A DNA stretch of 64,000 bases from Actinomadura barringtoniae (GTDB lineage Bacteria > Actinomycetota > Actinomycetes > Streptosporangiales > Streptosporangiaceae): contig NZ_JAGEOJ010000026.1 of NCBI RefSeq assembly GCF_017573505.1, positions 62,001 through 126,000 on the forward strand, read 5' to 3'. The position numbers and the translations under genes are program-made. Positions 16,754-24,615 of this stretch are shown in pieces. Each line of letters starts with the position of its first letter. Positions within the stretch are counted from its first letter, which is position 1. Under the pieces are notes generated by a model, which saw only the letters and a program-made list of their open reading frames with translations, did no database searches and was not told the DNA's origin.

Positions 16754-17362
16754 ATGGCGGGAGGGACGAGGCTCCTCACGGGCGCCGACGGACAGCGCTA
16801 CTCGTTCGACCCCGGCAGCTTCTCCCTCGAGCTGCTGTTGACCGGTGGCCCCGGCGGGTACGCGCGCCACGAGATTCTGCACATGCCGACCGATCTGGCG
16901 GCCTGGCTGCCCGACTCGCGGCTGGCGGCCGTCGCGCCGCTGCCGGTCGAGTCGCTGCGGATCAAGCCCGCCGAGCTGCGCGCCATCAAGGAGTTCCGCG
17001 ACACCCTGTGGTCGGTCGCGACGGCGCTCGCGCGCGGCAAGTGCCCGTCCGCCGAGGAGTTCGAGGTCCTGAACGACAGCGCCGTGCCGGGGCCCCGCCC
17101 CCGCGTCGAGCCCACCAGCGGCCGGCGGGAGTGGGCGATCCCGGTCACCGGCGCGCAGATCCTCGGCGCCGCCGCGCGCGAGGCGATCGACATGGTGACC
17201 GGCGACCTGCGCGACCGCATCCGCGAATGCGCCGCGTCCGACTGCTATCTCATCTTCGTCGACACCTCACGCCCCGGCCGGCGCCGCTGGTGCTCGATGG
17301 AACGCTGCGGCAACCGCAACAAGGTGCACGCCTACCGCACCCGCCAGATCCAACCCGACTGA
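16754..17362 (+). CDS. CGNR zinc-finger (ABATE-type) putative regulator
   Basis: 202 residues. The C-terminal CGNR zinc finger reads CAASDCYLIFVDTSRPGRRRWCS, then CGNRNKVHAYRTR, with the four cysteines and the signature CGNR. The N-terminal 140 residues are the usual helical stress-induced (ABATE) domain. The family is thought to bind DNA and is common in actinomycetes as single regulatory genes; no target is known here. A leaderless start is inferred from the -10 box upstream. An 18-bp direct repeat (CTGATCCAGGCCCGACTG region, 17358-17392) lies over and after the stop. Confidence 0.8.
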   Translation: MAGGTRLLTGADGQRYSFDPGSFSLELLLTGGPGGYARHEILHMPTDLAAWLPDSRLAAVAPLPVESLRIKPAELRAIKEFRDTLWSVATALARGKCPSAEEFEVLNDSAVPGPRPRVEPTSGRREWAIPVTGAQILGAAAREAIDMVTGDLRDRIRECAASDCYLIFVDTSRPGRRRWCSMERCGNRNKVHAYRTRQIQPD

Positions 17363-17416
17363 TCCAGGCCCGACTGATCCAGGCCCGACTGAGCGTCCGG
17401 CAGGAAGCCATGGCCT

Positions 17417-18478
17417 CTATTTGTAAGCGATGGCCTTCTTGCACGTCTGGCCGGTCTCGGTGCCGGAAGCGATCCCCGGCAGGGACTTCGCGCGCCCCTT
17501 GAGGTAGTAGCTTGCGTAGCCGCTCTTCTTACCGGCGAAGGTGTTCCCGGCTCCGCATGCCGTGCCCGAACGTGCGAGTATCCAGTAGGTGAACATGCCC
17601 TTGTAGCCGTTGCCCTGGGTCTTGCCCCGGTAGTCGCGCCCCTTGGAGAAGCTGTTGCCGGACGCGGCGTTGCGGCTGCTCACCTCAGTGGCCCGGATCG
17701 GGTCCCCGGAGACCACCTGGAAGGCGTTGCCCTTCACCACGTTGCCACTACTGCCCGGTGTCCGGTCGGTCTGGTTGAACGCGAGGTAGACGCCGTGCAT
17801 GGCGCCGGGGGTCTTGACGTTCTCCAGGTTCACGAACCGGTTGCCGAGCACCTGCGCGCCCTGCGTGTAGTGCAGGTGGACGGCCGCGTAGCCGTTCCCC
17901 TTCTTCACCCACGCGTTGCCCATGCGGCTGAACGTCACGTTCCGCATGACGAGGCCCTTCACCGGACCGCTCGCGGAATTGCCGGACGCCTGGATGCCGC
18001 CGTCGCCGTACATCGTGATGGTCAGCGGGCCCTGAACGGTCAGGCTGGACGCGGTCGGGCGCACGGTGAGCAGGTAGCCCTTGTAGCCCTTCCCGTACGC
18101 GGTCCGCCCGCCGTAGAACTTCACCTTGGTGTTCCCGGGTGCGGGCTTGATGGTGATGCGGCCGCCCTTGCCGCCCGCCTTCCAGTCCAGGCCCTTGTCG
18201 CGGTAGGTGCCGTTCGCGAGCAGGACGGTCGCGTTCTTGGCGCCGGAACGCACGATCTTGTCATGCGCGGCCTTGAGGGAGGCGATCGCGGTGCCGGGCT
18301 TGACCCGCACGGTGATCGAGGCGGCCGAGCCCGCCGCCGAGCCCGCCGCCGAGCCCGCCGCCGAGCCCGCCGCCGCCTCGGCGCCGCGATGGGCCGTTGC
18401 GCCGCATGCCGACGTCAGCGCGACCGCCCCGGCGACCGCTCCCGCCATCGCGCCGAAGGCGGCGCCTCGTCTGCTCAT
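17417..18478 (-). CDS. Secreted right-handed beta-helix protein (pectate-lyase-like)
   Basis: 353 residues. The N-terminus is basic, then hydrophobic (GAMAGAVAGAVALTSAC) and could be a signal peptide or lipoprotein signal with Cys25. An Ala/Gly/Ser linker made of repeats follows. The mature part has the features of a PL1/PL9-type parallel beta-helix: short N/G-rich turns, GTYRDKGLDWKAGGKGGRITIKPAPGN and repeated strands such as VLGNRFVNLENV and NVVKGNAFQVV. Active-site residues cannot be assigned with certainty. It probably acts outside the cell on plant or other polysaccharide. Transcription reads away from the F420/hemerythrin gene 41 bases upstream on the same strand. Confidence 0.7.
   Translation of the reverse strand: MSRRGAAFGAMAGAVAGAVALTSACGATAHRGAEAAAGSAAGSAAGSAAGSAASITVRVKPGTAIASLKAAHDKIVRSGAKNATVLLANGTYRDKGLDWKAGGKGGRITIKPAPGNTKVKFYGGRTAYGKGYKGYLLTVRPTASSLTVQGPLTITMYGDGGIQASGNSASGPVKGLVMRNVTFSRMGNAWVKKGNGYAAVHLHYTQGAQVLGNRFVNLENVKTPGAMHGVYLAFNQTDRTPGSSGNVVKGNAFQVVSGDPIRATEVSSRNAASGNSFSKGRDYRGKTQGNGYKGMFTYWILARSGTACGAGNTFAGKKSGYASYYLKGRAKSLPGIASGTETGQTCKKAIAYK
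18324..18371. repeat. Four tandem 12-bp units in the beta-helix gene
   Basis: GCCGAGCCCGCC occurs four times in tandem (18324-18335, 18336-18347, 18348-18359, 18360-18371). On the coding strand it encodes the GSAA repeats of the linker between signal and mature domain. Copy number may vary between strains by slippage. Confidence 0.9.
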
Positions 18479-18519
18479 CCGGGGAGCATTCCAGCAAAGC
18501 TGATCTTTGAGAAGACCCG

Positions 18520-19353
18520 TCAGCGCCCCAGATCGCGCGGCCGCAGCGTGTTGGCGGCGACGAGCAGTTCCCGTTCCTCGTACGCGAAATGCGCCTCAAG
18601 CTCGGCGGTCATCCGTTCGAGCTCCGCCTGGAACCTCTCCGGATCGGCCTCGTCCACCAGCGCCCGAATGTCGTCCTTCAGCTTTGCCACCGCGACGTGC
18701 TCGCGCCGCAGCCGGTCCAGTACCGGCGCCAGCCCCGGATAGCGCTTCTGTACGTGCGGGAAGACACGATCCTCGCTGGCGTGGTGTTCGCCGAGCGCGT
18801 CGCAGACCGAGAAGCAGTGCGCGCGAAGCCTCCGCTCGACGTCCTCCCCCTTGGCCACCCCGATGGCCTCTTTCTTCAGGGCCGCCAGCTCCGCCCGCAG
18901 CTCGCCGTGCACCGCCAGCAGGTGATCGCCGGCCGCTATCGCATCGGGCTGGATCCGGTAGAGCGCGACCACCGGGATCACGCGCTCGGTCTGCCGCTGG
19001 TACTCCGCGTACGCCGGAACGAGCTCGGACTGCAGCGCGTACAGCCGGTCGCGCTCCTCGCCTTCCAGCACATGCCCGGTCGCCTCGTACGACTCGGTCC
19101 CGACCTCCACGGTCACGCGCGGGTCGGCCGTCGCGTTCAGCAGCCATGCCGGATCGTTCGGCCCGCCCGCGTTCGACGCGAACACCAGCAGGCGTCCCCC
19201 GTCGGCGAGGTAGGTCAGCGGCGTCGTGTGCGGCCGTCCGCTCCGGCGCCCGCGCGTGGTCAGCAGCAGGAGCGTGGCCCCCTCGAACGGCCCGCCGACC
19301 TTGCCCTCGTTCGCCCGGAACTCCTCGATGATCTGCAGATTCCAGTCCGCCAT
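18520..19353 (-). CDS. F420-type nitroreductase domain fused to a hemerythrin-like domain
   Basis: 277 residues. The first 140 are a deazaflavin (F420)-dependent nitroreductase/Ddn-like split-barrel domain (LLLTTRGRRSGRPHTTPLTYLADGGRLLVFASNAGGPNDPAWLLNATADPRVTVEVG). The last 130 are a four-helix hemerythrin-like HHE domain with iron-ligand type residues H (LLAVHGELRAEL), HHASEDRVFPH, RREHVAV and HFAYEERELL. The fusion suggests coupling of a flavin or quinone reduction with di-iron O2 or redox sensing. The AT-rich upstream segment contains MarR-type inverted repeats, so redox-responsive control is likely but no regulator gene is adjacent. Confidence 0.8.
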   Translation of the reverse strand: MADWNLQIIEEFRANEGKVGGPFEGATLLLLTTRGRRSGRPHTTPLTYLADGGRLLVFASNAGGPNDPAWLLNATADPRVTVEVGTESYEATGHVLEGEERDRLYALQSELVPAYAEYQRQTERVIPVVALYRIQPDAIAAGDHLLAVHGELRAELAALKKEAIGVAKGEDVERRLRAHCFSVCDALGEHHASEDRVFPHVQKRYPGLAPVLDRLRREHVAVAKLKDDIRALVDEADPERFQAELERMTAELEAHFAYEERELLVAANTLRPRDLGR

Positions 19354-19378
19354 GCCCCACGCCTTCCACGGAACGTTT

Positions 19379-19415
19379 TAGCTTTGCAAGCAAAACTATT
19401 TAGAAGACAAAGCTA
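19379..19415. promoter_or_regulatory. Inverted repeats upstream of the F420/hemerythrin gene
   Basis: TAGCTTTG (19379-19386) is mirrored by CAAAGCTA (19408-19415), and the inner TTTGCAAGCAAA (19383-19394) is itself an inverted repeat. The segment is AT-rich in a very GC-rich background and lies 26-62 bases upstream of the ATG at 19353. It is probably an operator overlapping the promoter. Confidence 0.5.
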
Positions 19416-19421
19416 TTCAGT

Positions 19422-19449
19422 GCGCCCTGCCATGTCAACGGCAGGACGC
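19422..19449 (-). terminator. Hairpin downstream of the DNA ligase gene
   Basis: GCGCCCTGCC (19422-19431) pairs with GGCAGGACGC (19440-19449) with one mismatch and an 8-base loop, 38 bases past the ligase stop. There is no U-tract, as is usual in actinomycetes. Confidence 0.5.
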
Positions 19450-19487
19450 GCTGAGGACCGGGCAGACGGCCCGGGCGGCAGGGGCGA

Positions 19488-21611
19488 TCAGATGTGGTCG
19501 GCGACGAGAGCGGCGAACTCTTCCGGCGTGAGGATCTTGGTGCCGAGCTGCTCGGCCTTGGCTCGCTTGGAGCCCGCCTTCTCGCCCGCGACCAGCAGGG
19601 ACGTACGGGCGGAGACGGACGAGGAGGCCTTGCCGCCCGCGCGTTCGATGAGCTCGTTCATCTCGTTGCGGGACAGGTCGGCGAGCGGGCCGGACATCGA
19701 GCCGGTGACGACGACGTTCATGTCCGCCAGCGGCAGAGCGGCCGCGGTCTCGGCACCCTCGCCGTCCTCGCCGTTCTGGCCGCCCTCGCCGCCCTCGCCG
19801 TCTTCGGTCCTCGCCGCGTTCTGGATCGCGCCGCCACCCGGCTCGGTCATCGTGAGACCGGCGGCGATCAGCTTGTCGATCAGCGGGGACAGCTCGGCGA
19901 TCTCCTCGACCAGGACCGGGGCCTTCTCCGGGCCGATGCCCTCGACCTGCTGGAACGCCTCGGTGTCGGCGGCGCGGATGGCGTCCATCGTGCCGAAGTG
20001 GCGGGCGATCCGGCGCGACATGGAACGGCCGGTGCCGCGCACGCCGAGCGCACAGAAGACCTTGTTGAGCGGCTTGGCCTTGGCCTGCTCGATCGCCAAC
20101 AGCAGGTTGTCGGTGCTGACCTCGCCCATGCGGTCCAGGTCGAGCAGCTGCTCGCGAGTGATAAAGAACAGGTCGCCGAAGTCGGCGATCAGGTCGGCCT
20201 CGACGAACTGGTTGATGCGGTTCTCGCCGAGTCCCTCGATGTCGAGCTGGTCGCGGCCGACCGCGTACCGGACGGAGGCGATGTCGTGGCAGGCACGGCC
20301 GCGCACGCAGCGCCAGCGCTTCTGGGAGTCGTCGATCGCGTCGCCGCAGCGCGGGCACACCGCCGGGATCTCGATCGGCGTCTCGTCGCCGGTCCGCAGG
20401 TGGGTGACCGGCGCCTCGACGCGCGGGATCACGTCGCCGGCCTTGTAGACGGTGACGTGGTCGCCGACCATCAGGTCGCGCCGCTCGATGTCGCCCGCGT
20501 TGTGCAGCGTGGCGTAGGTGATGACCGAGCCGTCGACCACGACCGGCTCCAGCACCGCGCGCGGGGCGATGATGCCGGTGCGACCCACGTTCCACTCCAC
20601 CGCCACCAGCTTGGTGATCTTCTCGACGGCCGGGAGCTTGTACGCGATCGCCCAGCGCGGCGCCCGCGACGACAGCCCCGCCTGCTCCTGGTCGGCCGCC
20701 AGGTCCGCCTTGATCACGATGCCGTCGATGCCGAACTCCAGGTCGCCGCGGAGTGCGGCGATGCGTTCCACCTGCTCCTGGACCTGCTCGATCGTTTCGC
20801 ACGCGATCGCACCGGCCGGGGTTGCGCCGCTGGTCTGCACGCCCAGCGCCGCGGCCCGCGCCATGATCTCGCTGTGCGCGAGCGTGCGCAGGTCCTCGGC
20901 CAGCGCCTCCGGGGTGCCCGGCAGCGGCAGCATCCCGTACGAGAAGAAGGTCATCTCAACCTGGTAGGGCCGGTCCTTGGCCCGCAACGATCCCGCCGCC
21001 GCGCTGCGCGGGTTGGCGAACTCCGGACCACCGTGCGCCACCCGCGAGGCGTTGGCCGCCTCGAACTGCGCCCGCGTCATCAAGACCTCGCCCCGAAACT
21101 CGACCGAGACCGGCTCGGCGAGCCGTTCCGGCAGCCCGAGAATCGTGCCGATCCCATGCGAGACGTCCTCGCCCGCGACCCCGTCGCCCCGCGTGACCAG
21201 CTGCACCAGCCGTCCGTCCCGGTAGCGCGCCGAGATCGCCAGGCCGTCCAGCTTCGGCTCAACGCTCCACGCCTTCACCGGCCTGTCCAGCCGCCGTTCC
21301 AAACCGGCCGCCCAGCTCGCCAGATCCTCCGCGCCGAAGACGTTGTCCAGGCTCAGCATCGGCACCGTGTGCGGTACGTCGCCGATGACCGCTCCCCCGG
21401 CGACCTTGCCGGTGGGCGAGTCGGGCAGCACCTCGTCCGGGTGGTCCTGCTCGTACGCCGCGATCCCGCGCACGAGCCGGTCGAAAGCGTCGTCGTCGAG
21501 CGCCGAGTCGCCCTCGCCGTAGTAGGCGGCCGCGGCTGAGACCGCGGTCTGGACGGCGGCCGCGTACGCGGCCTGATCGGCGATCTCGGTGAAGCCCGGA
21601 GGGTTCGTCAT
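19488..21611 (-). CDS. ligA: NAD+-dependent DNA ligase, divergent LigA paralogue
   Basis: 707 residues from ATG 21611. Domains in order: Ia/adenylation with catalytic Lys120 in EPKLDGLAIS, OB fold (GRTGIIAPRAVLEPV), four-cysteine zinc finger (CPRCG... CVRGRACHD), helix-hairpin-helix repeats, and a C-terminal BRCT domain (NVVVTGSMSGPLADL). An acidic Gly/Glu linker precedes the BRCT. The N-terminus (YYGEGDSALDDDAFDRLV) departs from the usual RYYVLDAPTVSDAEYD form, so this may be the second ligase that some actinomycetes keep beside the housekeeping one. It is divergent to the Y-family polymerase, with an SOS box between them. The open frame continues upstream to 22451 only as a shadow of dinB. 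Confidence 0.9.
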   Translation of the reverse strand: MTNPPGFTEIADQAAYAAAVQTAVSAAAAYYGEGDSALDDDAFDRLVRGIAAYEQDHPDEVLPDSPTGKVAGGAVIGDVPHTVPMLSLDNVFGAEDLASWAAGLERRLDRPVKAWSVEPKLDGLAISARYRDGRLVQLVTRGDGVAGEDVSHGIGTILGLPERLAEPVSVEFRGEVLMTRAQFEAANASRVAHGGPEFANPRSAAAGSLRAKDRPYQVEMTFFSYGMLPLPGTPEALAEDLRTLAHSEIMARAAALGVQTSGATPAGAIACETIEQVQEQVERIAALRGDLEFGIDGIVIKADLAADQEQAGLSSRAPRWAIAYKLPAVEKITKLVAVEWNVGRTGIIAPRAVLEPVVVDGSVITYATLHNAGDIERRDLMVGDHVTVYKAGDVIPRVEAPVTHLRTGDETPIEIPAVCPRCGDAIDDSQKRWRCVRGRACHDIASVRYAVGRDQLDIEGLGENRINQFVEADLIADFGDLFFITREQLLDLDRMGEVSTDNLLLAIEQAKAKPLNKVFCALGVRGTGRSMSRRIARHFGTMDAIRAADTEAFQQVEGIGPEKAPVLVEEIAELSPLIDKLIAAGLTMTEPGGGAIQNAARTEDGEGGEGGQNGEDGEGAETAAALPLADMNVVVTGSMSGPLADLSRNEMNELIERAGGKASSSVSARTSLLVAGEKAGSKRAKAEQLGTKILTPEEFAALVADHI

Positions 21612-21703
21612 GGTCTGATTCTGCACCCCACCTCTGACAATTTGCCCAGGTCCAGCCCCCAATCGGCCACCTGGACCCCCTCGCGTGACCCGCCCCCACC
21701 ATG

Positions 21704-21717
21704 CGAACATATGTTCG
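21704..21717. promoter_or_regulatory. LexA SOS box overlapping the dinB start
   Basis: CGAACATATGTTCG is a perfect 14-bp palindrome that matches the actinobacterial SOS box pattern CGAAC-N4-GTTCG. It contains the ATG of the polymerase gene (21711) and lies 93 bases upstream of the ligase ATG on the other strand. LexA binding there would block dinB directly and could also affect the ligase. Confidence 0.8.
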
Positions 21718-22913
21718 TGTCCGGGCAAGCGACGATTCTCCACGCCGACCTCGACTCGTTCTACGCGTCGGTCGAGCAGCGCGACGATCCGCGGCTGCGC
21801 GCCCGCCCGGTGATCGTCGGCGGCGGGGTCGTTCTGGCGGCCAGCTACGAGGCCAAGGCGTACGGCGTCCGTACGGCCATGAGCGGCGGCCAGGCGCGCC
21901 GCCTCTGCCCGCAGGCGATCGTCGTCCCGCCGCGGATGTCGGCCTACACCGAGGCCAGCAAGGCCGTCTTCGCGATCTTCAAGCACACCACCCCGCTCGT
22001 CGAGGGCCTGTCGATCGACGAGGCGTTCCTGGACGTCGCCGGCCTCCGCCGCATCTCCGGCACACCACCCGACATCGCGGTCCGCCTCCGCCGCGAGGTC
22101 CTCGAAGAGGTCGGCCTGCCCATCACGGTCGGCGTCGCGCGCACCAAGTTCCTCGCCAAGGTCGCCAGCGCGGTCGCCAAGCCCGACGGCCTCCTCGTCG
22201 TCCCGCCGGACGGCGAGCTGAACTTCCTGCATCCCCTCCCCGTCCGCCGCCTCTGGGGCGTCGGCGCGATCACCGCCGACAAGCTGAAGGGCTACGGCAT
22301 CACGACGGTCGGCGAGGTGGCGCGCCTCCCCGAGGACACCCTGATCGCCATGCTCGGCCGCGCCTCGGGCCGCCACCTGCATGCCCTGGCGCACAATCGT
22401 GACCCCCGCCCGGTCCGTACCGGCGTCCGCCGCCGTTCCATGGGCGCCCAAAGAGCCCTAGGCAGCCGCCGCAGGCGCACAGCCCAAGACCTCGACACCA
22501 CCCTCGTCGGCCTGGTCGACAAGCTGGCCCGCCGCCTCCGCTCAGCCCACCGCGTCTGCCGTACGGTCACCCTCCGCCTGCGCTTCGAGGACTTCACCCG
22601 CATAACCCGCTCCCACACGCTCCCCCAGGCAACCGGCGAGACCCCGGTCATCCTTTCCGCGATGCGCGAACTCCTGGCCGCCGCAATGCCGATGATTCGC
22701 GAGCAGGGCATCACCCTCATCGGCGTAACCCTCGGCAACCTCCACAGCGACAACGCCGTACAACTAGCCATCCCCCTGAACCACGACCCCACCGCCCTGG
22801 ACACGGCCATGGACGACGTACGCGACAAGTTCGGCTCCAAGGCCCTGACCCGCGCCGTCCTCCTAGGCCGCGACGAGGGCGTCTCCGTACCCCTCCTCCC
22901 AGACGCCGACTGA
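21711..22913 (+). CDS. dinB: Y-family DNA polymerase IV
   Basis: 400 residues from ATG 21711. The palm begins ILHADLDSFYASVEQRDDPRLRARPVIVGG with the metal-binding Asp, followed by the SIDEAFLDV motif carrying the catalytic Asp-Glu pair, the VGVARTKFLAKVAS helix, an HhH thumb (RRLWGVGAITADKLKGYGI) and the little-finger domain (TVTLRLRFEDFTRITRSHTL). The start inside the SOS box and lack of a Shine-Dalgarno suggest a leaderless or very short leader mRNA. The longer frame from 21642 runs through the operator region and is rejected. Its role is translesion synthesis after DNA damage. The MBL gene follows after 10 bases. Confidence 0.92.
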   Translation: MFVSGQATILHADLDSFYASVEQRDDPRLRARPVIVGGGVVLAASYEAKAYGVRTAMSGGQARRLCPQAIVVPPRMSAYTEASKAVFAIFKHTTPLVEGLSIDEAFLDVAGLRRISGTPPDIAVRLRREVLEEVGLPITVGVARTKFLAKVASAVAKPDGLLVVPPDGELNFLHPLPVRRLWGVGAITADKLKGYGITTVGEVARLPEDTLIAMLGRASGRHLHALAHNRDPRPVRTGVRRRSMGAQRALGSRRRRTAQDLDTTLVGLVDKLARRLRSAHRVCRTVTLRLRFEDFTRITRSHTLPQATGETPVILSAMRELLAAAMPMIREQGITLIGVTLGNLHSDNAVQLAIPLNHDPTALDTAMDDVRDKFGSKALTRAVLLGRDEGVSVPLLPDAD

Positions 22914-22923
22914 CAATGTCTGC

Positions 22924-23667
22924 ATGCACCTGACCGTCCTAGGCGCCTGCGGCGCATGGCCAACGGCAACCGAGCCATGCAGCGGCTTCCTTCTGGAGCA
23001 CGAAGACTTCCGCCTCCTCATAGACCTCGGCTACGCCACGTTCCCCCAACTCCTGAAGCACACAACCGCAGAGCGCGTAGACGCCGTCCTCATCAGCCAC
23101 GGCCACCCCGACCACTGCGCCGACCTCAACCCCCTACTCCGCGCCCGCGCTCTGGTAGCCGACCCCCCACCGCCCCTCCCCGTCCACGCACCCCCGCACG
23201 CCCTGGACGCAGTCCTGGCCCTGGACCGCCCCGGCATGCTCGACAGCGCCTACGCCCTCCACGACATCAACATCGGCCGCACCCTCGCCCTAGGCCCGTT
23301 CACCGTAGAAACCAGACCTCTCCCCCACTGGGTCCCGAACGCAGGCATGCGCATCACCGCCGACACCACAACCGTCGCCTACACCGGAGACGGCGGCCCC
23401 ACCCCCGAAGTAGCCGCCCTAGCCCGCGACGCAGACCTCCTCATAGCCGAAGCGACCTACCCCACCGAGGTCCCCCGCGAGGACGCCCCCTACCTAACCA
23501 GCGCCCAACAAGCAGGCACCCAAGCCACTAAGGCAGGCGCCCACCGCCTCCTCCTCACCCACCTATGGCCCAACACCCCAGAAGCCACATCCCTAGAAGC
23601 AGCCGCCCGCACCTACAACGGCGAGATAGCAGCAGCCAAGTCCGGCCAGACCCTCACCCTCAGCTAG
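22924..23667 (+). CDS. MBL-fold metallohydrolase
   Basis: 247 residues. It has the metallo-beta-lactamase signature HGHPDHC (HxHxDH) near residue 60, further ligands in RPLPHWVPNAG and a late LLLTHLWP histidine, and the AYTGDGG aspartate motif. The layout fits the ribonuclease Z/phosphodiesterase-like group of small MBL hydrolases; the substrate is unknown. It starts 10 bases after dinB on the same strand, so it could be co-expressed with it and be SOS induced. Its 3' end overlaps by 8 bases the end of the convergent XRE gene. Confidence 0.8.
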   Translation: MHLTVLGACGAWPTATEPCSGFLLEHEDFRLLIDLGYATFPQLLKHTTAERVDAVLISHGHPDHCADLNPLLRARALVADPPPPLPVHAPPHALDAVLALDRPGMLDSAYALHDINIGRTLALGPFTVETRPLPHWVPNAGMRITADTTTVAYTGDGGPTPEVAALARDADLLIAEATYPTEVPREDAPYLTSAQQAGTQATKAGAHRLLLTHLWPNTPEATSLEAAARTYNGEIAAAKSGQTLTLS

Positions 23668-24487
23668 TGGCCAAGATGCGGAGGGCTTCCTGGGAGGGGG
23701 TGCCCTCTTCGGCGGTGTGGACTACCAGGGCGAGGTCGGGGTGACCGGGAAGCTGGAGAGTCTCGTAGCTCAGTTCCAGCTCGCCGACCAGCGGGTGCCG
23801 GTAGAGGTGGCTGCCGTGTTCCGGAGCCTTGATGTCGTGCTCCGCCCAGATCTGGCGGAACTCGGGGCTGGCGGCCGACAGGTCCTCGATGAGGGCTTGG
23901 GTGGCAGGGGGAACGGGTGGGCGCGCCAGATCCAGCCTGAGGAAGGCCACCACGTCACGGGCTCGCGCCCACCAGTCGACGTACAGGGCGCGCACGTCCT
24001 CGTCGAAGAAGACCAGCCTGGCCATGTTGCGCTCCGCGGGGGCCAGCTCGCCGAAGTCGGTGATGAACGCCGCGGCCAGGCGGTTCCACGCCCGTACGTC
24101 TGTCCGGCGGTCCACCACGTAGGCGGGGGCAGCGTTGATCGCGGAGAGAAGGCTGTGGATGCCGGGCCGCAGCGGCGGGGTGTCCGCCTGTTCCTCGGCC
24201 TGGGTGGGGCGGGCCAGTCGGTGCAGGTGCTCCCGTTCCGCCGGGTCCAGGCGCAAGGCCTTGGCCACCGCGTCCAGGACCTCGACTGAGAACTGCAGGC
24301 TTCGCCCCTGCTCCAGACGGACGTAATGATCGACGCTGACCCCGGCCAGCTGCGCCAGCTCCTCGCGGCGCAGCCCCGGAACCCGGCGCTGCCGTCCGTA
24401 CGAGGTCAGGCCGAACTCCTCGGGGCGCAGCCTGGCGCGACGCGACCGAAGGAACTCGCCCAGCTCGGCACGGCGATCGAAGGTCAT
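23660..24487 (-). CDS. XRE-family regulator with MmyB-like domain, second copy
   Basis: 275 residues from ATG 24487. The HTH is LRREELAQLAGVSVDHYVRLEQGR, then the MmyB-like sensor domain (APAYVVDRRTDVRAWNRLAAAFITDF ... GELELSYETLQLPGHPDLALVVHTAEEG). It parallels the regulator at 15331 in every segment (ELGEFLRSRRARLRPEEFGL against ELGAFLRSRRGRIRPEDAGL). This start is preferred over ATG 24496 because an AATAAT -10 box lies 7 bases upstream and because it aligns with the paralogue. It is divergent to the aldo/keto reductase, its most probable target. Confidence 0.85.
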   Translation of the reverse strand: MTFDRRAELGEFLRSRRARLRPEEFGLTSYGRQRRVPGLRREELAQLAGVSVDHYVRLEQGRSLQFSVEVLDAVAKALRLDPAEREHLHRLARPTQAEEQADTPPLRPGIHSLLSAINAAPAYVVDRRTDVRAWNRLAAAFITDFGELAPAERNMARLVFFDEDVRALYVDWWARARDVVAFLRLDLARPPVPPATQALIEDLSAASPEFRQIWAEHDIKAPEHGSHLYRHPLVGELELSYETLQLPGHPDLALVVHTAEEGTPSQEALRILATS

Positions 24488-24490
24488 ACA

Positions 24491-24504
24491 ACCCATTATT
24501 GGGT
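24491..24504. promoter_or_regulatory. Palindrome and -10 box at the XRE/MmyB start
   Basis: ACCCATTATTGGGT has 5-bp inverted arms and contains the minus-strand AATAAT -10 hexamer (24500-24495). Autorepression by the adjacent regulator is the simplest reading. Confidence 0.45.
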
Positions 24505-24571
24505 GGTCATGGCGTGCCTAGGCAGCGCCGGGCCCTGCCTGACCTGGCGTGAGACGCCGAGAGTTGGTTCC

Positions 24572-24588
24572 GCCGGAACGGTTCCGGC
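24572..24588. promoter_or_regulatory. 17-bp palindrome upstream of the aldo/keto reductase
   Basis: GCCGGAAC-G-GTTCCGGC is a perfect inverted repeat with a one-base centre, 28 bases before the ATG at 24616. A further GGTTCC lies immediately upstream (24566-24571). It is a candidate operator for the divergent XRE/MmyB protein. Confidence 0.45.
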
Positions 24589-24615
24589 CTTCCGATTCAC
24601 AGGAGCGCATCAATC

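Noticed and set aside
21612..22451. Upstream extension of the DNA ligase frame
   Set aside because: It is antisense to dinB; homology begins right after ATG 21611.
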